Source: Pseudarthrobacter enclensis
Lineage (GTDB): Bacteria; Actinomycetota; Actinomycetes; Actinomycetales; Micrococcaceae
Direction: 5' to 3'
Assembly (NCBI RefSeq): GCF_001457025.1
Contig: NZ_KQ758600.1
Span: 682,001 to 746,000 of the forward strand
Length of the DNA stretch: 64,000 nt
This document shows positions 7,905 to 17,239 of the stretch, in pieces (the first letter of the stretch is position 1; each line of letters opens with the position of its first letter). Position numbers and translations under genes: made by a program. Under the pieces are notes generated by a model. It made no database searches, was not told the origin of the DNA, and saw only the letters and a list, made by a program, of their open reading frames with translations.

Positions 7905-10900
7905 TCAGGCCTCCACTTTTTCGACGACGACGGCGGGTTCGGCGACATCCGCCGGTGCAGCCACGAGGTCCACGGTGAGCGTCTCCCCCTTGACCAGTTC
8001 GGCGTTGGCCAGCAGGGCGTCCACCACGTTCTGGGCGGCGGACACGGAGGTTCGGATCCGGTCGCTGACATTGAGCCCGGCGTCCTTGCGGGCCTGCTGG
8101 ATGGCGCGGACCATGTCCCGGGCCAGGCCTTCGGCCTCCAGCTCCGGGGTGACCTCGGTGTTCAGGACCACGAAGCCGCCGCTCGGCAGGACTGCGACAG
8201 CAGACGACGCAGAGGAGGCGGCAGCACCGCCGTCGGCCTCTGCCACCACCGTCTCGAGGGTGTATTCCTGCGGTTCAAGCTGCAGGCCCCCGGCAGTGAC
8301 CACACCGTTGCCATCCACGGACCAGTCACCGGACTTGGATCCCTTGATGGCCACCTGCACGTTCTTGCCCAGGCGCGGACCGGCCGCGCGGGCGTTGACC
8401 ACCAGCTTCTGCTGGATGCCGAATTCCTCCGGGGATGCCGTGGCGGCGTCGAGCAGCCGGACGGACCTGATGTTCAGTTCGTCGGCGATGACTGCGGCGA
8501 AGCCGTCCAGCGCGTCGGCGCCGGGAGCCACCACGCTGAGTTCCTGCAGGGGCAGGCGGACCCGGAGGTTGGCGGCCTTGCGGAGTGAGGAGCCGGTGGA
8601 GCAGATCTGCTGCACCCGGTCCATGGCCTCAACGAGCCCGGGATCGGCGGGGAACAGGTCAGCGTCAGGCCAGTCGGCAAGGTGCACGGAGCGCCCGCCG
8701 GTCAGGCCGCGCCAGATTTCCTCGGTGACCAGCGGCAGCAGGGAGGCTGCCGCGCGGGACACCGTCTCCAGTGCCGTGTACAGCGCGTCGAACGCGTCCC
8801 GGTCCTCATCGAAGAAGCGCTGGCGGCTGCGGCGCACATACCAGTTGGTCAGCATGTCCAGGTAGCTGCGCAGGGCATCGCAGGCACCTGAAATGTCATA
8901 CGCGTCCAGCCGCTCCGTCATGGTGCGCACCAGTTCGCCGGTGTTGGCCAGCAGGTACTGGTCCAGGGTGTCCTCGTAGCCGTCGTAGCGGAGCGTCGCC
9001 TCGTAGCCGTCCCCGCCGTTTGCCGCGTTGGTGTACAGCGCGAAGAAGCTGTAGACGTTCCACAGGGGCAGGATGACTTGGCGTACGCCGTCACGGATGC
9101 CCTGCTCGGTGACGATCAGGTTTCCGCCACGCAGGATCGGGCTGGACATCAGGAACCAGCGCATGGCGTCGGAGCCGTCGCGGTCCAGGACCTCGGAGAC
9201 GTCCGGGTAGTTGCGCAGGCTCTTGGACATCTTCTGCCCGTCGGAGCCCAGCACGATGCCGTGGCTGATGACGTTGCGGAACGCCGGCCGGTCGAACAGG
9301 GCCGTGGAGAGTATGTGCAGCATGTAGAACCAGCCGCGGGTTTGGCCGATGTATTCGACGATGAAGTCGGCCGGGTTGTGGGTGTCGAACCAGGCTTCGT
9401 TCTCGAACGGATAATGGACCTGTCCGTAGGGCATGGAGCCGGAGTCGAACCAGACGTCCAGGACGTCCTCGACGCGCCGCATCACGGACTGGCCCTCTTC
9501 AGGGGTGCGGGGATCGTCCGGGTTGGGCCGGGTGAGCTCGTCGATGAACGGGCGGTGCAGGTCCACCTGGCCGTCCTTGTTCAGGGGCAGCCGGCCGAAG
9601 TCCGCTTCGATCTCGGCGAGGGAGCCGTAGACGTCGGTGCGCGGGTATTCGGGGTCGCTGGACTGCCACACGGGAATGGGGCTTCCCCAGAACCGGTTGC
9701 GGCTGATGGACCAGTCGCGGGCGTTCTCCAGCCACTTGCCGAACTGGCCGTCCTTGACGTTGCCGGGGATCCAGTTGATGTCCTGGTTCAGTTCCGACAT
9801 GCGGTCCTTGAACTTAGTGACCTCCACGTACCAGGAGGACACCGCGCGGTAGATCAGCGGGTTGCGGCAGCGCCAGCAGTGCGGGTAGCTGTGCTCGTAG
9901 CTGGCCTGCTTGACCAGCCGGCCCTGGGCGCGGAGCACCTGGGTGATGGGCTTGTTGGCTTCAAAGACCTGCAGGCCGGCGATGTCATGGAGGTCGCCGT
10001 GCTTGAACAGCGGGAGGAATTTTGCCCCCTCGTCCACCGACAGCACCACGGGGATGCCCGCTTCCTCGCAGACCTTCTGGTCGTCCTCGCCGTAGGCGGG
10101 AGCCTGGTGGACGATGCCGGTGCCGTCAGTGGTGGTGACGTAGTCGGCCACCAGGAAACGCCAGGCGTTGTCCATGCCGTACTTCTCGTTGTCGCTGAAG
10201 TCGTCCCACAGGCGCTGGTACTGCAGGCCCTCCAGCTCGGCGCCGGTGTGGGTGGACACCACGGCGGCTTCGGCGGCTTCGAAACCGTCGTAGCCCAGGT
10301 CCTTGGCGTAGCTGCCCAGCAGGTCTGCTGCCAGCAGGAAGCTGCCGGAGACCGGCGCATCCGCCGAGGCTGCCTTGATGCCGTTGGGGCCGGCGGGGAC
10401 CACGGCGTAGGTGATGTCGGGTCCGACGGCGAGCGCGGCGTTGGTGGGCAGCGTCCAGGGCGTCGTGGTCCAGGCCAGGGCCTGCACGCCGGCCAGCTGC
10501 CGGGACAGCTCCGACTCGCCGGCAAGGATGGGGAAGGTCACCGTGACGGTCTGGTCCTGGCGGTTCTTGTAGACGTCGTCGTCCATGCGCAGCTCATGGT
10601 TGGACAGCGGCGTCTCGTCCTTCCAGCAGTACGGCAGCACGCGGTAACCGTTGTAGGTCAGGCCCTTTTCGTGCAGCTGCTTGAAGGCCCAGAGGACCGA
10701 CTCCATGTATTCGACGTTGAGCGTCTTGTAGTCGTTGTCGAAGTCCACCCAGCGGGCCTGGCGGGTGACGTAGGCGCGCCATTCGTCGGCGTACTTCATG
10801 ACGGAGGCCCGGCAGGCGTCGTTGAACTTGTCGATGCCCATGGCTTCGATCTGGGTCTTGTCGGTCATGCCGAGCTGCTTCATGGCCTCGAGTTCGGCGG

Positions 10901-11246
10901 GGAGGCCGTGGGTGTCCCAGCCGAAGCGCCGTTCCACGCGCTTGCCGCGCTGGGTCTGGTAGCGGCCCACCAGGTCCTTGGCGTAGCCGGTCAGGAGGTG
11001 GCCGTAGTGCGGCAGGCCGTTGGCGAAGGGCGGTCCGTCGTAGAAGACGAATTCGTTGCTGCCGGGCTCGCCGCCAGGCAGGTCGGCGCTGCGCTGGTCG
11101 ATGCTGGCCTGGAAGGTGCCGTCCTGGTCCCAGTACTTCAGGATGCGCTCTTCGATCTCCGGAAACCGGACGGAGGCGGAAACGCCTGCGCGGCCGTCGG
11201 ACGGGGCGCCGCTGGTGGAGGCTGAGGCCTTGGGGTAATACGTCAT
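7905..11246 (-). CDS. ileS: Isoleucyl-tRNA synthetase, eukaryote-like (IleS2) type
   Basis: A 1113-aa class I aminoacyl-tRNA synthetase charging tRNA-Ile. The start ATG 11246 has CCAGGA 9 nt upstream; an in-frame ATG at 11255 lacks an RBS. The HIGH region is [15 protein letters not shown], the CP1 editing domain contains [16 protein letters not shown], and the KMSKS loop is [13 protein letters not shown]. Length over 1000 aa, HYGH instead of HIGH, and a C-terminal domain without the bacterial Cys4 zinc finger all mark the IleS2/eukaryotic class rather than IleS1. Members of that class are often less sensitive to mupirocin; sensitivity here cannot be read from sequence. Expression is controlled by the T-box leader just upstream. 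Confidence 0.96.
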   Translation of the reverse strand: MTYYPKASASTSGAPSDGRAGVSASVRFPEIEERILKYWDQDGTFQASIDQRSADLPGGEPGSNEFVFYDGPPFANGLPHYGHLLTGYAKDLVGRYQTQRGKRVERRFGWDTHGLPAELEAMKQLGMTDKTQIEAMGIDKFNDACRASVMKYADEWRAYVTRQARWVDFDNDYKTLNVEYMESVLWAFKQLHEKGLTYNGYRVLPYCWKDETPLSNHELRMDDDVYKNRQDQTVTVTFPILAGESELSRQLAGVQALAWTTTPWTLPTNAALAVGPDITYAVVPAGPNGIKAASADAPVSGSFLLAADLLGSYAKDLGYDGFEAAEAAVVSTHTGAELEGLQYQRLWDDFSDNEKYGMDNAWRFLVADYVTTTDGTGIVHQAPAYGEDDQKVCEEAGIPVVLSVDEGAKFLPLFKHGDLHDIAGLQVFEANKPITQVLRAQGRLVKQASYEHSYPHCWRCRNPLIYRAVSSWYVEVTKFKDRMSELNQDINWIPGNVKDGQFGKWLENARDWSISRNRFWGSPIPVWQSSDPEYPRTDVYGSLAEIEADFGRLPLNKDGQVDLHRPFIDELTRPNPDDPRTPEEGQSVMRRVEDVLDVWFDSGSMPYGQVHYPFENEAWFDTHNPADFIVEYIGQTRGWFYMLHILSTALFDRPAFRNVISHGIVLGSDGQKMSKSLRNYPDVSEVLDRDGSDAMRWFLMSSPILRGGNLIVTEQGIRDGVRQVILPLWNVYSFFALYTNAANGGDGYEATLRYDGYEDTLDQYLLANTGELVRTMTERLDAYDISGACDALRSYLDMLTNWYVRRSRQRFFDEDRDAFDALYTALETVSRAAASLLPLVTEEIWRGLTGGRSVHLADWPDADLFPADPGLVEAMDRVQQICSTGSSLRKAANLRVRLPLQELSVVAPGADALDGFAAVIADELNIRSVRLLDAATASPEEFGIQQKLVVNARAAGPRLGKNVQVAIKGSKSGDWSVDGNGVVTAGGLQLEPQEYTLETVVAEADGGAAASSASSAVAVLPSGGFVVLNTEVTPELEAEGLARDMVRAIQQARKDAGLNVSDRIRTSVSAAQNVVDALLANAELVKGETLTVDLVAAPADVAEPAVVVEKVEA

Positions 11247-11255
11247 TCTCGACAT

Positions 11256-11520
11256 CCTGGGTTGAGCTTGGCGAACTGCCGGCAGCTGCCGGACACTTTC
11301 CGGGATGCGAGGACGGCCGGCGATGCTGTCCAAGGACTGCACGCTTACCGCGGTACCACCTCACTTACCGGCGCTGAGCGTTCCGGATGGAACGGCACTG
11401 CACCGGCCTCTCATTACTGCTGTGACGGGCTTACCCGTCCGGTTCTACTGGCGCTGCCCGCCGGGTGCGGCAGGTTGCGTGTTCTTCCGGAAGCTCGCCG
11501 GTGATTGCCGGGTCGTAGCC
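11256..11520 (-). promoter_or_regulatory. ileS T-box leader, probably translational with ultrashort stem I
   Basis: On the minus strand a -10 box TAGACT (11533-11528) puts transcription start near 11521. About 15 nt later comes CGGCAATCACCGGCGAGC; the ATC at 11505-11503 matches the isoleucine specifier. GGAAGAAC and several hairpins follow. The hallmark T-box AGGTGGTACCGCGG is at 11361-11348. No U-tract terminator follows, and GGATG at the ileS RBS could pair with CATCC around 11304. This fits the actinobacterial ileS class in which uncharged tRNA-Ile frees the RBS instead of blocking termination. T-box identity is strong; stem details and mechanism are inferred. Confidence 0.9.
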
Positions 11521-11630
11521 GTTTACGAGTCTACTATCGCGTGCGCCTGCATTTCCATTCCCGGGACCGGTTCCGGCCGGAGGCGCGGCAGCCGTTCGGG
11601 ACTGCGCCCGCATTGCCTAGACTCACTTCC

Positions 11631-12671
11631 ATGACTGCTTCCGGCCGTCGGGCCCCCGTGCGCCTTCGGATGGCGTGCACGTGGTTGTCGCTCCTGGCCG
11701 CCGCGCCGGTGCTGGTGCTGTCCTTTTTCCGCGCCGTCGGGCTGGAATGGCCGGTCCTGGTGGTCCAGCTGCTGGCCTTTACACCGTGGCTGGCGGTCCC
11801 GGCGGCGCTGGCACTGTTCCTGTCGTTTCCCGCCGGCCGGGGATGGCTGCGGCTGCTGGCCGCGGCGTTGCTGGCGTGCCAGCTGTTCTGGCTGTTTCCC
11901 TTGGACGCCGCCCGCCCGTCCCCGCCTGCCGCGGCAGCGCCGGCGGTTTCCGCAGCCGGGCAGCAGCAGGCCACGGTGGACCTGAACGTGATGAGCGTCA
12001 ATTCGCAGTTTGGCCGCGCCGACGCTGCCGCGATCGTCGACCTGGTGAAGGACCGGAGGATCGCCGTCCTGGCCATCCAGGAACACACCCAGGCCCTTCA
12101 GGACCGCCTGGCGGACGAGGGCCTGGCAGCGGCCCTTCCCTACCGGATCAGCCGGCCCGCGGATGACGGCGCCGGCAGCGCAGTGTATTCAAGCCGGCCG
12201 ATCGAACCGGTGGGCGTACTGCCGGACACCCCGTTCCTGATGCCGACGGTCAGGCTCGTGGCCGGCGGCGGGGCAGGCGGACCGCGCGCCGTGCTCGAGG
12301 TGACCAGCGTGCACACGCTGCCTCCGGTTGATACCAGGGTGGGCCAATGGCGCAGCGACCTTGAGGCGGTGGCCCGGTTGGCGGACCGGCCCGGCCACCG
12401 GCTGCTGATGGGTGATTTCAATGCCACCTACGACCATATGGAATTCCGCCGGCTGCTGTGCGCCGGAGAAGGAGGACTGGTGGATGTGGGCGCCGCGTCC
12501 GGTTCCCGGCTGCTCCCCACCTGGCCCATGGACGGCCAGCCCTTGCCGGGGATAGCCATCGACCACCTGGTGACCAGCCCCGGGGTGGGCAGCACCGGCT
12601 ATGGCGTGGAGCGGATTCCCGGGACGGACCATGCGGCTGTCGTGGCCACCCTCGCTGTCCCGGCCGCCTGA
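11631..12671 (+). CDS. Membrane-anchored endonuclease/exonuclease/phosphatase family protein
   Basis: A 346-aa protein. Three hydrophobic segments cover residues ~15-95 (LSLLAAAPVLVLSFF, VLVVQLLAFTPWLAVPAALALFL, LLAAALLACQLFWL). A Pro/Ala linker and an EEP-fold phosphodiesterase domain at ~120-346 follow. Metal and catalytic motifs are VMSVNSQFGRAD, AIQEHTQAL (the Glu ligand), TSVHTLPP, LLMGDFNATYDH, PGIAIDHLV and the final GTDHAAV. This N-terminal membrane plus extracellular EEP layout is common in actinobacteria, where substrates (DNA, phospholipid or phosphoinositide) are mostly unknown. ATG 11631 has no RBS but TAGACT lies 7 nt upstream (11618-11623), suggesting a leaderless mRNA. It is divergent from ileS. 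Confidence 0.85.
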   Translation: MTASGRRAPVRLRMACTWLSLLAAAPVLVLSFFRAVGLEWPVLVVQLLAFTPWLAVPAALALFLSFPAGRGWLRLLAAALLACQLFWLFPLDAARPSPPAAAAPAVSAAGQQQATVDLNVMSVNSQFGRADAAAIVDLVKDRRIAVLAIQEHTQALQDRLADEGLAAALPYRISRPADDGAGSAVYSSRPIEPVGVLPDTPFLMPTVRLVAGGGAGGPRAVLEVTSVHTLPPVDTRVGQWRSDLEAVARLADRPGHRLLMGDFNATYDHMEFRRLLCAGEGGLVDVGAASGSRLLPTWPMDGQPLPGIAIDHLVTSPGVGSTGYGVERIPGTDHAAVVATLAVPAA

Positions 12672-12718
12672 CTGCCGCGCGGGGCCGCGGCCCCGGGCTG
12701 CGAAGGCCTGCTGCGGCG

Positions 12719-13480
12719 TCAGCCTTTCCTGATGAGCTTGTGGTTGGCTGCCTGGGCAACGGGCCGGATGACGATCTCGTCCAGGTTGACGTGGTGCGGC
12801 ACGCTCACGGCGTAACGTACGACGTCGGCCACGTCGCCCGCCGTGAGCGGCTTTTCCACGCCTTCGTAGACCTTGTCCGCTGCCTGCGCGTCACCGAGCC
12901 GGTTGAGGGCGAATTCCTCCGTCTGCACCAGGCCCGGCGCCACCTCGATCACGCGGAGGTTGTTTTCCACTTCCTCAAGGCGCAGCGCGTTGGTCATGGC
13001 ATGCTGGGCGAACTTCGCGGCGTTGTAGCCGGCGCCGCCCTCATATGCGGCGATGGCGGCCGTTGAGGTCAGGTTGAGCACCGTTCCTTCGCCGTTGGCG
13101 CGCAGCATGGGGAGGAAGGCGCGGGTCAGCTTCATGGTGCCCAGGACGTTGACCCGGTACATCCATTCCCAGTCGTCGGTGTCGGCGTCGCCCAGCCTGT
13201 CCGCTCCGCGGGCGCCGCCGGCGATGTTGACCAGCGTTCCGATGCCGCCGGCAGCGGTGACCGTGTCCAGGAGCCGGGACACGTCGTCGTCCTCCGTGAT
13301 GTCCGCGGGGATGGCGGTGGCGCCCGTCTCCGCGGCCAGCGCCTCGAGCCGGTCTGCACGGCGGGCCACGGCAAACACCGTCCATCCCTCCGCCCGCAGG
13401 GCACGGACGGTCGCTTCGCCAATCCCGCTGCTCGCGCCGGTCACCAGGGCTGCCTTGTTGTACTGCGAATCCTCAGTCAT
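12719..13480 (-). CDS. SDR family oxidoreductase
   Basis: A 253-aa classical short-chain dehydrogenase. It carries the Rossmann motif TGASSGIG (14-21), NIAG (85-88, usual NNAG with the second Asn replaced by Ile), catalytic Ser139, and Tyr152/Lys156 in GYNAAKFAQ. AVARRADRL after strand beta-2 suggests NADP(H) preference. It resembles YdfG-type 3-hydroxy acid/serine dehydrogenases, but the substrate cannot be read here. The gene is single, with valS divergent. ATG 13480 is preceded by TAGGGT and 6 nt (13492-13481) with no Shine-Dalgarno, another leaderless-type start. Confidence 0.88.
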   Translation of the reverse strand: MTEDSQYNKAALVTGASSGIGEATVRALRAEGWTVFAVARRADRLEALAAETGATAIPADITEDDDVSRLLDTVTAAGGIGTLVNIAGGARGADRLGDADTDDWEWMYRVNVLGTMKLTRAFLPMLRANGEGTVLNLTSTAAIAAYEGGAGYNAAKFAQHAMTNALRLEEVENNLRVIEVAPGLVQTEEFALNRLGDAQAADKVYEGVEKPLTAGDVADVVRYAVSVPHHVNLDEIVIRPVAQAANHKLIRKG

Positions 13481-13597
13481 GGCACCACCCTAACGTCAGC
13501 GCTCCGCACCGTGCCGGGCGGCCGTCCCTTAGTGTCATGCGGCCGGCCACGGGGCCCAGGTTCCGCGGGACCGAACAGAGCATGAAAGAATTGCCTA

Positions 13598-16216
13598 ATG
13601 GCTGAAGACACGCAGGGTACAGACACGCCCACCACCACCCCCATCAACGTTCCGGACAAGCCGGCCCTCGAAGGCCTCGAAGCAGCGCTCACGCAGCGGT
13701 GGCTGTCCGAAGGAACCTACCGGTTCAACCCGGACACCACCCGGGAGCAGGTCTACTCGATCGACACTCCCCCGCCGACGGCGTCCGGCTCGCTGCACGT
13801 GGGCCACATGTTCTCGTTCACCCAGACCGACGTGCAGGCGCGCTACATGCGCATGACCGGCAAGAACGTCTTCTACCCGATGGGCTGGGACGACAACGGC
13901 CTGCCCACCGAACGCCGGGTGCAGAACTACTACGGTGTCCGTTGCGATCCGGCCATCCCCTACAACGCGGATTACCGGCCCCCGGCGCAGCCGGCCAAGA
14001 ACCAGCGCGACTTCGACGTGGTGTCCCGGCAGAACTTCATTGAACTCTGCGAGGAACTGCCCGTCGAGGACGAACAGGTCTTCGAGAACCTGTTCCAGAC
14101 GTTGGGCCTGTCCGTCGACTGGAACCTGACCTACCGGACCATCGACGACACCTCCCGCGCAGTGTCCCAGCGTGCCTTCCTGGCCAACCTCGCCGCGGGC
14201 GACGCGTACATGGCCGAGGCACCGACGTTGTGGGATGTGACGTTCCGCACCGCCGTGGCCCAGGCCGAACTGGAGGACCGCGAGGTTCCCGGCGCCTACT
14301 ACCGGTACCCGTTCTTCACGGAGGACGGCGGGAAGGTCTTCATCGAGACCACCCGTCCGGAGCTCCTGGCCGCCTGCGCGGCGCTGGTGGCAAACCCCGA
14401 CGACGAACGGTACCAGCCGCTGTTCGGCAAGACGGTGCGTTCGCCCCTGTTCGACGTCGAGCTTGAGGTCAAGGCCCACCCCCTGGCCAAGGCCGACAAG
14501 GGCTCCGGCATTGCGATGGTGTGCACCTTCGGTGACCTGACCGACGTGACCTGGTGGCGGGAACTGCAGCTGCCCACCCGGGCCATCATGGGCCGTGACG
14601 GCAGGATCATTGCCGACACCCCCGAATGGATCACTACCGGGGCGGGCAAGGAAGCCTACGCCGCCATCGCCGGGAAGACCGCCTTCTCGGCCAAGGAAGC
14701 CGTGGTGGAACTCCTGGACGCCGCAGGCCTGCTGGACGGCGAGCCGAAGAAGATCACCCACCCGGTGAACTTCTTTGAAAAGGGCGACAAGCCCCTCGAA
14801 GTGGTCACCTCACGCCAGTGGTACATCCGCAACGGCGGCCGGGACGAGGACCGCCGCGAACGGCTGATCAGCCGCGGACAGGAGATCGACTTCCACCCGT
14901 CCTTCATGCGGTCACGCTACGAAAACTGGATCGCCGGCCTCAACGGCGACTGGCTGGTCTCCCGGCAGCGCTTCTTCGGCGTGCCGATCCCCGTCTGGTA
15001 CCCGCTCGACGCCCAGGGCAACCCGGACTACGACAACCCAATCCTGCCGTCCGACGACATGCTCCCGGTTGACCCCGCAGCGGACGCCGCCCCCGGGTAC
15101 GGGGAATCCCAGCGTGACCAGCCCAACGGTTTCACCGGCGACGCCGATGTGCTGGACACGTGGGCAACGTCGTCGCTGACCCCGCAGATCGTCGGTGGCT
15201 GGAGCCGGGATGAGGACCTGTTCGGCAAGGTCTTCCCGTTCGACCTGCGCCCGCAGGGCCACGACATCATCCGCACCTGGCTGTTTTCCTCGGCGGTCCG
15301 CGCGGACGCGCTGCAGGGCACGGCTCCGTGGAAGCATGCGGCGATCTCCGGCTGGATCCTCGACCCGGACCGGAAGAAGATGTCCAAGTCCAAGGGCAAC
15401 GTGGTGGTTCCCACCGATGTCCTGAACGAGTACGGCTCGGACGCTGTCCGTTACTGGGCCGCTTCTGCGCGCCTGGGCGCAGACACTGCCTACGAAATCG
15501 CGCAGATGAAGATCGGCCGCCGGCTGGCCATCAAGCTCCTGAACGCCTCGAAGTTTGTGCTCAACCTAGGTGCCACCGAGAATTCGGTGGTGTCCGGCGA
15601 CCTGTCGGTGCTGACCAACCAGCTTGACCGTGCCCTGCTGGCCCAGCTGGCCGAGGTTGTGGCGCAGTCCACCAAGGCGTTCGACAACTACGACTACGCC
15701 CGTGCCCTGCAGCTGACCGAGACGTTCTTCTGGCAGTTCACGGACGATTACGTCGAGCTGATCAAGGACCGCGCCTATGGTGCGGCGGGCGAGGCGGAGC
15801 AGGCGTCTGTCCTGGCTGCCCTGGCCACCACGCTGGATACGCTGCTGCGCCTGTTCGCGCCGTTCCTGCCGTTCGCCACGGAGGAGGTGTGGAGCTGGTG
15901 GCGTGCCGGTTCCGTGCACCGGGCCGAGTGGCCGGCCGGGGTGGCCGTGGACGGTGACACCACCATGCTGGCCACCGTGGGCACCGCCCTGAGCGGGGTT
16001 CGCAAGGCAAAGTCCGAGGCCAAGGTCAAGCAGCGCACCGAGGTCCTGTCCGCGACCATCACCGCTCCCGAGTCCCTGACGGTGCAGTTGAAGGCCGGCC
16101 TGTCCGACCTCAAGGCCGCGTCCAATGCCCGGGAGATCACCTTGGTGGTGGGGGACGGTGAGCTCAGCGTCACCGATGTTGCCTTGGCAGCTCCTGAGGA
16201 GCCCGCGGCAGTCTAA
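13598..16216 (+). CDS. valS: Valyl-tRNA synthetase
   Basis: An 872-aa class I synthetase charging tRNA-Val. The HIGH signature is GSLHVGHMFSF (HVGH 67-70), MGWDDNGLPTERRVQNYYG follows, the CP1 editing domain contains FIETTRPELLAACAALV, and the KMSKS loop is KKMSKSKGNVVVPTD (~593-600). It is shorter than E. coli-type ValS; the C-terminus has only a short helical region (RKAKSEAKVKQ) rather than a long coiled-coil arm. It belongs to the shorter, divergent ValS form seen in some actinobacteria. The start ATG has no clear RBS (GAAAG 10 nt upstream). A strong terminator follows the stop. Confidence 0.94.
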   Translation: MAEDTQGTDTPTTTPINVPDKPALEGLEAALTQRWLSEGTYRFNPDTTREQVYSIDTPPPTASGSLHVGHMFSFTQTDVQARYMRMTGKNVFYPMGWDDNGLPTERRVQNYYGVRCDPAIPYNADYRPPAQPAKNQRDFDVVSRQNFIELCEELPVEDEQVFENLFQTLGLSVDWNLTYRTIDDTSRAVSQRAFLANLAAGDAYMAEAPTLWDVTFRTAVAQAELEDREVPGAYYRYPFFTEDGGKVFIETTRPELLAACAALVANPDDERYQPLFGKTVRSPLFDVELEVKAHPLAKADKGSGIAMVCTFGDLTDVTWWRELQLPTRAIMGRDGRIIADTPEWITTGAGKEAYAAIAGKTAFSAKEAVVELLDAAGLLDGEPKKITHPVNFFEKGDKPLEVVTSRQWYIRNGGRDEDRRERLISRGQEIDFHPSFMRSRYENWIAGLNGDWLVSRQRFFGVPIPVWYPLDAQGNPDYDNPILPSDDMLPVDPAADAAPGYGESQRDQPNGFTGDADVLDTWATSSLTPQIVGGWSRDEDLFGKVFPFDLRPQGHDIIRTWLFSSAVRADALQGTAPWKHAAISGWILDPDRKKMSKSKGNVVVPTDVLNEYGSDAVRYWAASARLGADTAYEIAQMKIGRRLAIKLLNASKFVLNLGATENSVVSGDLSVLTNQLDRALLAQLAEVVAQSTKAFDNYDYARALQLTETFFWQFTDDYVELIKDRAYGAAGEAEQASVLAALATTLDTLLRLFAPFLPFATEEVWSWWRAGSVHRAEWPAGVAVDGDTTMLATVGTALSGVRKAKSEAKVKQRTEVLSATITAPESLTVQLKAGLSDLKAASNAREITLVVGDGELSVTDVALAAPEEPAAV

Positions 16217-16246
16217 AGCCGGTTGCCCCGGTTTCCGGGCAAAGGG

Positions 16247-16290
16247 GAAGCCCCATCAGCGTTTTGCCGTTGGTGGGGCTTCGACTTTTT
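16247..16290 (+). terminator. Intrinsic terminator of valS
   Basis: GAAGCCCCATCAGCG (16247-16261) pairs with CGTTGGTGGGGCTTC (16268-16282, two G-U pairs) around loop TTTTGC, then GACTTTTT. Confidence 0.9.
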
Positions 16291-16484
16291 CGGCCATCCG
16301 GTGACGTCTTGATGGTCTGGCAGGATCCGTGGACTTGCAGGTCTTCCTACCGCGTCACCGGTAGCTTGTTTTCGGCTTTGCCAAAGGCTGCGTCGAATAC
16401 ATTTCACTGAATCTTTGGTTCCTGCGTCCCTCTTCTTTCGAAGTGGGTAAGAACTATTGTTGTCCTGCCCGCAGTGCAGCACAA
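16291..16484. other. Intergenic, no gene seen
   Basis: This is 194 bases between two convergent terminators. It has lower GC than its neighbours, no open frame with a start signal, and no repeat or RNA motif I recognise. Confidence 0.5.
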
Positions 16485-16526
16485 GGGCCCCGGAAGAACT
16501 ACATGGCAGTAGTTTCTCCGGGGCCC
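16485..16526 (-). terminator. Terminator hairpin after the DsbA-like gene
   Basis: GGGCCCCGGAAGAACTAC (16485-16502) and GTAGTTTCTCCGGGGCCC (16509-16526) form a long stem with one mismatch pair and a 6-nt loop. It lies between valS and the minus-strand DsbA-like gene. The T-run is weak. Confidence 0.75.
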
Positions 16527-16549
16527 CGGGGCCGTGCGGCGGGATGTGG

Positions 16550-17164
16550 TCAGTCGAATTCCGGCTGTTCCGTCCGGCTGCGCTTCAGCTCGAAGAAGTG
16601 CGGGTAGGCGGCGATCGCCGTGGTGGCGTCCCAGAGCCGGCCGGCTTCCTCCCCGCGCGGGATGCGGGTCAGGACCGGGCCGAAGAAGGCCGTACCGTTG
16701 AATGCGACCACCGGGGTTCCCACGTCCTGGCCGACCAGCGAAATGCCTTCTTCATGGCTGGCCCGGAGGCGTTCGTCGTAGGCGTCGGTGTCGGCGGCGG
16801 CTGCCAGGGTTGCCGGGAGCCCGCAGTCGGCGAGGGCCTTGGTGATCACGACCGAGCGGTCCTTTTCGCCGCCCTCGTGGATCAGGGTGCCCATGGCATC
16901 GTACAGTTCCTTGACCACGGCGTCGCCGTGCTCCTGCTGGGCGGCGATGATGACGCGGACCATTCCCCACGCGTTGTCCATGGACTTGCGGTAATCGGGG
17001 TCGAGTTCGCGGCCCTCGTTCAGGACGGCGAGGCTCATGACGTGCCAGACGGTGTCAATGTCCCGGACGCCCTCGACCTCGCCGATCCAGCGTGAGGTGA
17101 TCCAGGCGAACGGGCAGAGCGGATCAAACCAGAAGTCGGCCCGGTTCTTGGCGGTTTCAGTCAT
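16550..17164 (-). CDS. DsbA-like thioredoxin-fold protein of the Rv2466c (mycothiol-dependent nitroreductase) type
   Basis: A 204-aa cytosolic protein with a split thioredoxin fold and helical insert. FWFDPLCPFAWITSRW at the N-terminus and GTPVVAFNGTAFFGPVLTRIPRG towards the C-terminus match mycobacterial Rv2466c. That enzyme is a mycothiol-linked oxidoreductase that also activates nitro-prodrugs. Here the active site reads CPFA: Cys17 is kept and the second cysteine is Ala20, so only a monothiol mechanism with mycothiol is possible. The cis-Pro loop GTPVV is present. AAGGA 9 nt before ATG 17164 supports the start. It lies upstream of nothing obvious and clpX is behind it on the same strand. 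Confidence 0.85.
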   Translation of the reverse strand: MTETAKNRADFWFDPLCPFAWITSRWIGEVEGVRDIDTVWHVMSLAVLNEGRELDPDYRKSMDNAWGMVRVIIAAQQEHGDAVVKELYDAMGTLIHEGGEKDRSVVITKALADCGLPATLAAAADTDAYDERLRASHEEGISLVGQDVGTPVVAFNGTAFFGPVLTRIPRGEEAGRLWDATTAIAAYPHFFELKRSRTEQPEFD

Positions 17165-17239
17165 GGTTCATCCTTCAGCTGGGGCGTCGGTGCGCGCTGC
17201 GGCAACGGGTACCGCGGCGGCGGTGGGGCGTGGTGGTGT

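Noticed and set aside
9078..11225. 715-codon plus-strand open frame opposite ileS
   Set aside because: Antisense of a full IleRS with all motifs on the minus strand; translation is Val/Gly/Asp low complexity.
11262..11504. 80-codon plus-strand frame in the ileS leader
   Set aside because: Antisense of the T-box RNA; its apparent open frame follows from the structured GC-rich leader.
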